Below, in pieces: positions 59,101 to 64,000 of a DNA stretch of 64,000 nucleotides. Below the pieces are notes generated by a model. It had not been told where the DNA came from, ran no database searches, and worked only from the letters and a program-made list of their open reading frames with translations. This stretch comes from Mangifera indica (Eukaryota; Streptophyta; Magnoliopsida; Sapindales; Anacardiaceae), in contig NC_058137.1 of the NCBI RefSeq assembly GCF_011075055.1, forward strand, positions 11,393,463-11,457,462, given 5' to 3'. Every line of letters starts with the position of its first letter. Positions within the stretch are counted from its first letter, which is position 1. Position numbers and translations under genes: made by a program.

Positions 59101-61665
59101 TATACCATCACTATTGGAGTTGAAACGGATATATTATGAATTAATGATAAGGTATCTAGTTGCATTTATTATTTTACTTATTGGTTCAATATTTGCTTTG
59201 TTTTCTTGTCGATATTCTGATTATATGTGATCATATTCACAGAGTTCTTATGCTTGATTGAGATGTGATTATTTTGTGCAATATTTGTTTAGAATTTGGT
59301 GAAATTAGGCATGCACAGATACAAGGTTCAAAATTTTATCTTTCTTTTATGATTTATTAGAGGGTTGTTCCCATTTACTGCATTGCATGGAAAAATATGG
59401 TATCTAAATGTAATAATATTGTAGATATATGGGCTCTGGCAGATGTATACCTTTATCAGAGGCTGGAAAATAGATTCTACTTGTTTGGATTTGGCCGGAT
59501 TGAAGCCATTTTGGAGTTTTATCTTGTTCTGTCTTGAAATCAATAACTTCATCAAAGGTGGAATGGTTGAGATGTGATGCTTAGGGTGCTTCCATCTATT
59601 TGGCCTTTTGGTTTGGAGATGTGAAACTCTTTGATACCCCTGTATACATTTACAGCAGCCCATGAAGGTGTTTTCTGACGTTTGCCTCCTTTGGCAACCC
59701 TGATATATAGAATTCTAGTTTAGCTCAAGATGTTTGATGTTAGGAACTTTTAATGCTTGGTTTGAGTGATCTATGAAATAATAGATTTCGATTTTTGATG
59801 CAAATTGAGCTTCATTTTCCCCTATCCTGTTTGATTGCAGTATGCAAGAGGTTGATAAGGACTTCGTGCACACACGTGAAGGAATAGCATAACTGAATTC
59901 CTTATAAAATAATAGTTGTGAGAATGATAATAATAGTATAATTGAATTCCTTGTACGCTAACTCTTTTATTAGAGTTGGTATTTTATCATGTTATTTTTC
60001 CATTGAATATGTTTTTAATCATTGAATTGCTAATGGAGTTTGTAATGCTACCTTTGTTTTTCTCTTGCCTTCATTCGAACATGTCATACGACCTTTTTTT
60101 TTCTTCTCATCTTTGCAGGTATTATTCTCATAGCAATGATTACCTTGAAATTTGTCGCTGCTATAAGGCAATATATGAGATCCCTCATATCAGAGAGAAC
60201 CCAGACCAGTGGATACCGGTAAAGCTTAGTACTAATATATGCCTTCTCTAAGTTTTGCTGAGGATCTATGATTGTATATTTATTTACTTCTAACTTGCAG
60301 GTCCTGAGGAAAATCTGTTGGTATTTGGTGTTGGCACCACATGATCCTATGCAGTCAAGCCTTTTGAACTCCACCTTGGAGGATAAGAATCTCTCTGAAA
60401 TTCCTAATTTTAGGTATGTCTTTCATGTAAATAGTGTTTGCTTGAATATCTTCATTCTCTAGGGTTTAACATATGATGTTATATTAATTGATGCCTACCT
60501 CTATTTGGCCTTTCTTCCCTAGGTTGCTTTTGAAACAGTTGGTCACAATGGAGGTCATCCTGTGGACATCTCTTTGGAATATGTATGAAAAGGAGTTTTT
60601 TAATGAAAATAGCATGCTTGGAGGACCTTTGGGTCCCAAAGCTGCCGAGGATTTAAGACAGAGAATAATTGAACATGTAAGCTCTGGCTTAGAATTAAGT
60701 TACAAGCTTTATTTTTCCTTTTGCTGCCAATGTTTATTAGCAATGCACTTGATGTTTTTCAGAATATTCTTGTTGTTTCAAAGTACTACTCAAGGATTAC
60801 CTTGACGAGACTTGCAGAGCTATTGTGTCTCAGTGTCCAGGTTTGTCTTGATAAAATATTTTTGTCTGTCAAACTTCATGCATGAGAACTTTTATTGACA
60901 AAATGTGTGGGTGGGTGGATTTAAGGGAGAGATCTACATTTTGTTAAATTTACTTGAAATAGTTTGGTGTTCTAACCAATGATGGTAATTTTTCAACACA
61001 TAGCCTTAGAAAGATGGTTGTGGTTCTTGTTGCAATTAAGTGCAATGCCAATTAGATCTTTTTTGACAATTGCTTGTTGGTTGAAGTCCAAATGCTGATT
61101 AACTAAATAATCATTCGACATTTTCATTGCTCAAAGTCAAATGGTGGTGGTCACATTCCAATGAAAATATAATGTCTGAAGTCTTCACTCTTCAGTTATG
61201 GTGATTTTCTAAATTACATGCGTGTAAACATCTCGAAAAATGACCTCTTTAATAACTGTTTATATTTTTGACATCTAAATTTTCAAATAGTGCAATTTCT
61301 GCTGTGACTCACGGTGCATACAGAGAAAGAAGAGAAATACATGTTTAATTAATGGTTACTGTGATGTCTCTGTTGTCACAGCTGCATGAATTTGAAATTT
61401 CTTCTTGAGATACTATTGTCTGATCAGTATTTGCATTTAAATTCAGGATGCAGAGAAGCACCTGTCAGATATGGTTGTGTCCAAGGCACTGGTAGCTAAA
61501 ATTGACAGGCCAAAGGGAGTAGTTTCTTTTGTGGTATCCAAGGATAGCAACGACATTCTCAACTCATGGGCAACTAACTTGGAGAAGTTACTTGATCTTG
61601 TTGAGAAGAGTTGCCATCAAATTCACAAAGAAACTATGGTTCACAAAGCTGCCCTCAAAGTTTGA
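56143..61665 (+). CDS. RPN5: 26S proteasome regulatory lid subunit RPN5 (PSMD12-like)
   Basis: Eleven coding exons: 56143-56145, 56238-56432, 58371-58478, 58578-58682, 58767-58823, 58955-59151, 60119-60218, 60301-60413, 60523-60676, 60763-60840 and 61447-61665. All have GT-AG introns and join in frame to 442 codons plus TGA, the length of Arabidopsis RPN5a. The first coding exon is only the ATG; the second begins [23 protein letters not shown]5 is a PCI-domain scaffold of the 19S lid that helps hold the RPN11 deubiquitinase for degradation of ubiquitinated proteins in nucleus and cytosol. Visible family blocks include [20 protein letters not shown] (near residue 95), [15 protein letters not shown] (about 145), [11 protein letters not shown] (about 215), [14 protein letters not shown] (about 265) and the C-terminal PCI part with [16 protein letters not shown] (about 350) and [20 protein letters not shown] near the end. 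Intron 2 (1.9 kb) holds a MITE and a SINE. No disabling change seen. Confidence 0.96.
56764..56937. mobile_element. Small MITE in RPN5 intron 2
   Basis: The left segment 'actatgtgcacacattttttagtacacaattgagtatac' and the right segment reversed 'gctatgtacacacaattttgagtatataattgagtatac' form inverted repeats of about 60 bp, including 'catcatat/atcatat'. ATTATTATT flanks both ends (56755-56763 and 56938-56946), possibly a 9-bp TSD, though simple ATT sequence makes it weak. Non-coding, about 174 bp. Confidence 0.7.
57620..57735 (+). mobile_element. tRNA-derived SINE head with Pol III boxes, in RPN5 intron 2
   Basis: A-box-like TGGATTTAGTGATTAAAG (57629-57646) is followed about 35 bases later by the B-box GGTTCAAATCT (57680-57690). 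The layout '(t)ggatttagtgattaaagc...gtcctagg..ctagggttcaaatctcc' is that of plant tRNA-related SINEs. The 3' end and TSD were not found, so the length is approximate. Confidence 0.55.
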
Positions 61666-63691
61666 TGAAGACGACATCAGCCAATTTTCAGGTAGATGTC
61701 TCTCTTTCTGGATCTTTACTTTGTTCCAATCTATATGTATGACAGAAGACTATAGTGACACGCTGTCTTCATTATGTTTGATAGGTTTCAATTGTGATCT
61801 TAATCAATGTGAATTGAACTTACCAAGCATGCATTTTATCATCAGGTTCTTTCTTGAAGTTATTTTGGTGGTAGGAGAATAGGGAATATAGATTCGAATT
61901 TGTTTCCAAAAACTGAAAGATTGTTGTATACTATTCGAACATACTTTTACTGCTGGCTAAAGCAAAAACCTCATTGGGCTTGTTTAGTAGCTGTGGAAAG
62001 AAATTAAATTTCTCCACTTGGTTCATTTATAATTTCTCTTGCTTTCTATAAGGTTGTGATTTTTCTCATGGTTTGCCTCATATTTGTGATTTAGAGTTAA
62101 TAGCCGGTGCCAGAATCAACCAGGTTGTCATATGGTACCTTATTTGCTAGTAAGCATAGCAGTAGATACATGAAATAGTCAAGTAACTGGTGAAGTAACC
62201 TTACTGATGTCTAGAAATTGCATTGGAAATGACACCATACTCTTGCTTGATTGGTTTCCATTGGTTTCAAGGATTGATAATCCTACAATCAGTACTGTAG
62301 TAGGATCAAAGAAGAAAAACATAAAGCAAGTAAATTTCATAACTCTAATTTTACCAGCGGCTAAGAGATTGACAAGTTTTTTAATCTTTTCTTTCAAGAT
62401 AAATAGTGCAAGGGTTTTTGATAATTTGAAATGGTCTTGTAATTCTAATGGATTATTTACTAGTTTCTGAAAATTATTAAAATGTATTAGAATAATTAAC
62501 CTCTCAGGAGCTGATAAAATTAATTAATCATTTTTTTAATATCAGGCTAATTACATAATCTAAGTTTGTCTGCTATAAATGACAGTCAAATTCAAAATAT
62601 TGACTGTGCACTTTATGTGGGTATAAAGTAATGGTCAGTCAATTTACCTGCTTTAACTAGATGGTCAATCTGGGATGGCACTACTACTTCCACGGGACTA
62701 TAACTGAAATGAATCAAAGATATTTCTACAACTTATAAATCAATCCACTTTACCCAATACTGTCTTTTATGGACTTCATGGATTTAAAAGTGAACATTTC
62801 GTTATTGGTTAAATATGAAAGGGAGAAAATGTACTCTTATTAAGTGGTTAATCTCTCAAACGGATTATGGTTATCAATGAGATTGCTTAGAGAATATTTT
62901 ACTGTTATTTGACAATAAGATACTTGAAAAGTGAGAATTGGTTTTCATTACTAATCCTGAACTTCTTAGTGAGGTGCTTTATGGCTTGGATCACCAAGTA
63001 AATAAGAATATGTTATTGAAGGTTCTACACCAAAAGATTGGTAACACCACCCCAACTTTTACCAAATACATTATAAGTCAAAATTCCACGCGTTCAGTTA
63101 TCTTTAGTCTTTGGTTGAATTGCATACGCAAGTAATAAGTATAGGGTAAGTAACCTTTAGACCAAGTCACTCTCTCATTAACATTCCCTCTCAAGATTGT
63201 TTACTATTCAAATTGGTCTTACCCATCTTCATCATCACCCACCAAACAAAAAGATGTTTGAAACTCTTCGCCATCAGTTTGTCAAAATTAAATATGAGTT
63301 TTACCCTAAAGATTGTCTGTTTCTACTTGTAATCTTTGTTTGGATATTGATAATAATTCTATTCATAAGTCTCCATTATCATACATGAATAAAATCATAT
63401 ACATCACACTTTGATTTGAAAGTACCCACTTAAAAATATTTCTTGGTGCATATATATATAGGTTAATGCTTTGTCATTCGAGATAACAAAATAGTTAACG
63501 TGGATTTTAAAATAATACATACTTAGAAAGAGATAATAACTATATTATATAAATAAACAAGATTGTATGGACTCTTTTTAACGATTTTGAATTTATGCAT
63601 GCGTCGGTCGATTTTATAAATGTGTAAACTTCTTAAAAAGAAAGTCACTACTTATATTTTTATATTATTATATGATATAGAAACCAAATCA
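61666..63691. other. RPN5 3' UTR and intergenic region between convergent genes
   Basis: The first few hundred bases are expected to hold the RPN5 3' UTR. 'cagccaattttcag' followed by 'gtagatgtctc' (61678-61701) has a donor-like junction, so an intron in the 3' UTR is possible. Further right I see AT-rich sequence without genes. Frames of 60-117 codons at 61529-61882, 62179-62470, 62938-63135 and 63197-63388 show no family motifs. Confidence 0.4.
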
Positions 63692-64000
63692 TTATCCTGA
63701 ACTGGGAGGATAGTGATGGGAACCCATCCATGAAGGAATTTCAGAATTTTCACCACCACTAGAGGAGGCTGGCATGAAATGATGAGGCGGCCGAGGCTGA
63801 AACATCAAGTGCGGTGGCACCAACTGCGGCGGCGATAAATTAGAAGCCAATGAAGAAGAAAATGCAAGCTGCTCATACAAATTCATCTGCTGCCTCTGAT
63901 ATTCAGCATAGTCCAAATACATGGGGGCAGGAGCCGTCACTTGAGAATGAACAATCGACTCAGTGGATGTGGGAACGCTCAAAAGGGTTGGTGCACAACC
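63692..64000 (-). CDS. C-terminal exon of an unrecognised Pro/Ser-rich protein (partial)
   Basis: Open on the minus strand from the window edge (64000) to a TAA at 63692, 102 codons, with no start inside the window; the codon at 63982 is TTG within the frame, so the true start lies beyond. Composition is that of a low-complexity C-terminal tail: a PTSTESIVHSQ stretch, YLDYAEYQRQQMNLYEQLAF (possibly a short helix), then a Pro/His/Ser-rich end with PPQLVPPHLMFQPRPPHHFM and SWMGSHHYPPSSG. GC content is markedly higher than the surroundings and the frame is clean, which argues for a real gene. Such tails are common in plant transcription factors and regulators, but no DNA-binding or catalytic domain is visible, so I give no function. 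Convergent with RPN5. Confidence 0.75.
   Translation of the reverse strand, partial: GCAPTLLSVPTSTESIVHSQVTAPAPMYLDYAEYQRQQMNLYEQLAFSSSLASNLSPPQLVPPHLMFQPRPPHHFMPASSSGGENSEIPSWMGSHHYPPSSG

Noticed and set aside
59328..59663. 111-codon minus-strand frame
   Set aside because: Lies within RPN5 intron 6, antisense, with no recognisable motif or splice partners.
60084..60374. 96-codon minus-strand frame
   Set aside because: Antisense shadow of RPN5 exons 7 and 8.
61529..61882. 117-codon frame overlapping the last RPN5 exon
   Set aside because: Runs in a different frame of the RPN5 exon and on into the 3' UTR; shadow frame.

Overview
This is a nuclear segment of a flowering plant, almost certainly a eudicot. 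It is very AT-rich, genes have short GT-AG introns, and nearly all of the space outside two or three genes is decayed transposable elements (TEs). Family names were assigned by reading translations, terminal repeats and target-site duplications (TSDs) by eye; no database search was run.

Genes. (1) A small two-exon gene at 19,563-19,942 (+) encodes an 86-aa secreted precursor ending in a 13-residue RGF/GOLVEN/CLEL-type peptide. (2) An 11-coding-exon gene at 56,143-61,665 (+) encodes a complete 442-aa RPN5 (PSMD12-like) subunit of the 26S proteasome lid. (3) The last 309 bases hold the 3' end of a minus-strand gene I do not recognise, convergent with RPN5. These genes do not obviously work together.

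Layout. 0-5.8 kb: eroded Ty1/copia element (+) with its 3' LTR. 6.7-8.6 kb: an LTR of the same family, inverted. 9.5-15 kb: two LTRs of a TGTAACACC-type (Ty3/gypsy-like) family, the second split by a foldback Mutator-like (MULE) element with a perfect 9-bp TSD. 15.9-18.2 kb: a copia fragment and a large AT-rich inverted repeat. 18.3-20 kb: the peptide gene. 22-28.6 kb: degenerate tandem repeats, a hAT-like MITE, CACTA transposase debris and a copia-type LTR. 28.6-32.5 kb: copia LTRs nested in one another and then tandemly duplicated with an RNase H fragment. 34-35.8 kb: repeated exon-like units. 35.8-37.5 kb: a second MULE-like element with a perfect 9-bp TSD. 38.3-46.1 kb: a copia element (-) with recognisable ends and TSD, carrying a nested MULE-like element, a nested PIF/Harbinger MITE and a 331-bp triplication of its protease segment. 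46.8-47.1 kb: a hAT MITE. 48-50 kb: DUF1985-like TE coding debris. 50-55.1 kb: two more gypsy-type LTRs. 55.3-64 kb: the genic end, with a MITE and a SINE inside an RPN5 intron.

I found no CRISPR array, rRNA or tRNA gene, and no convincing new multi-gene system. The observations most worth following are the peptide hormone gene, the foldback MULE-like elements, the 331-bp protease triplication and the 251-bp exon-like repeats.
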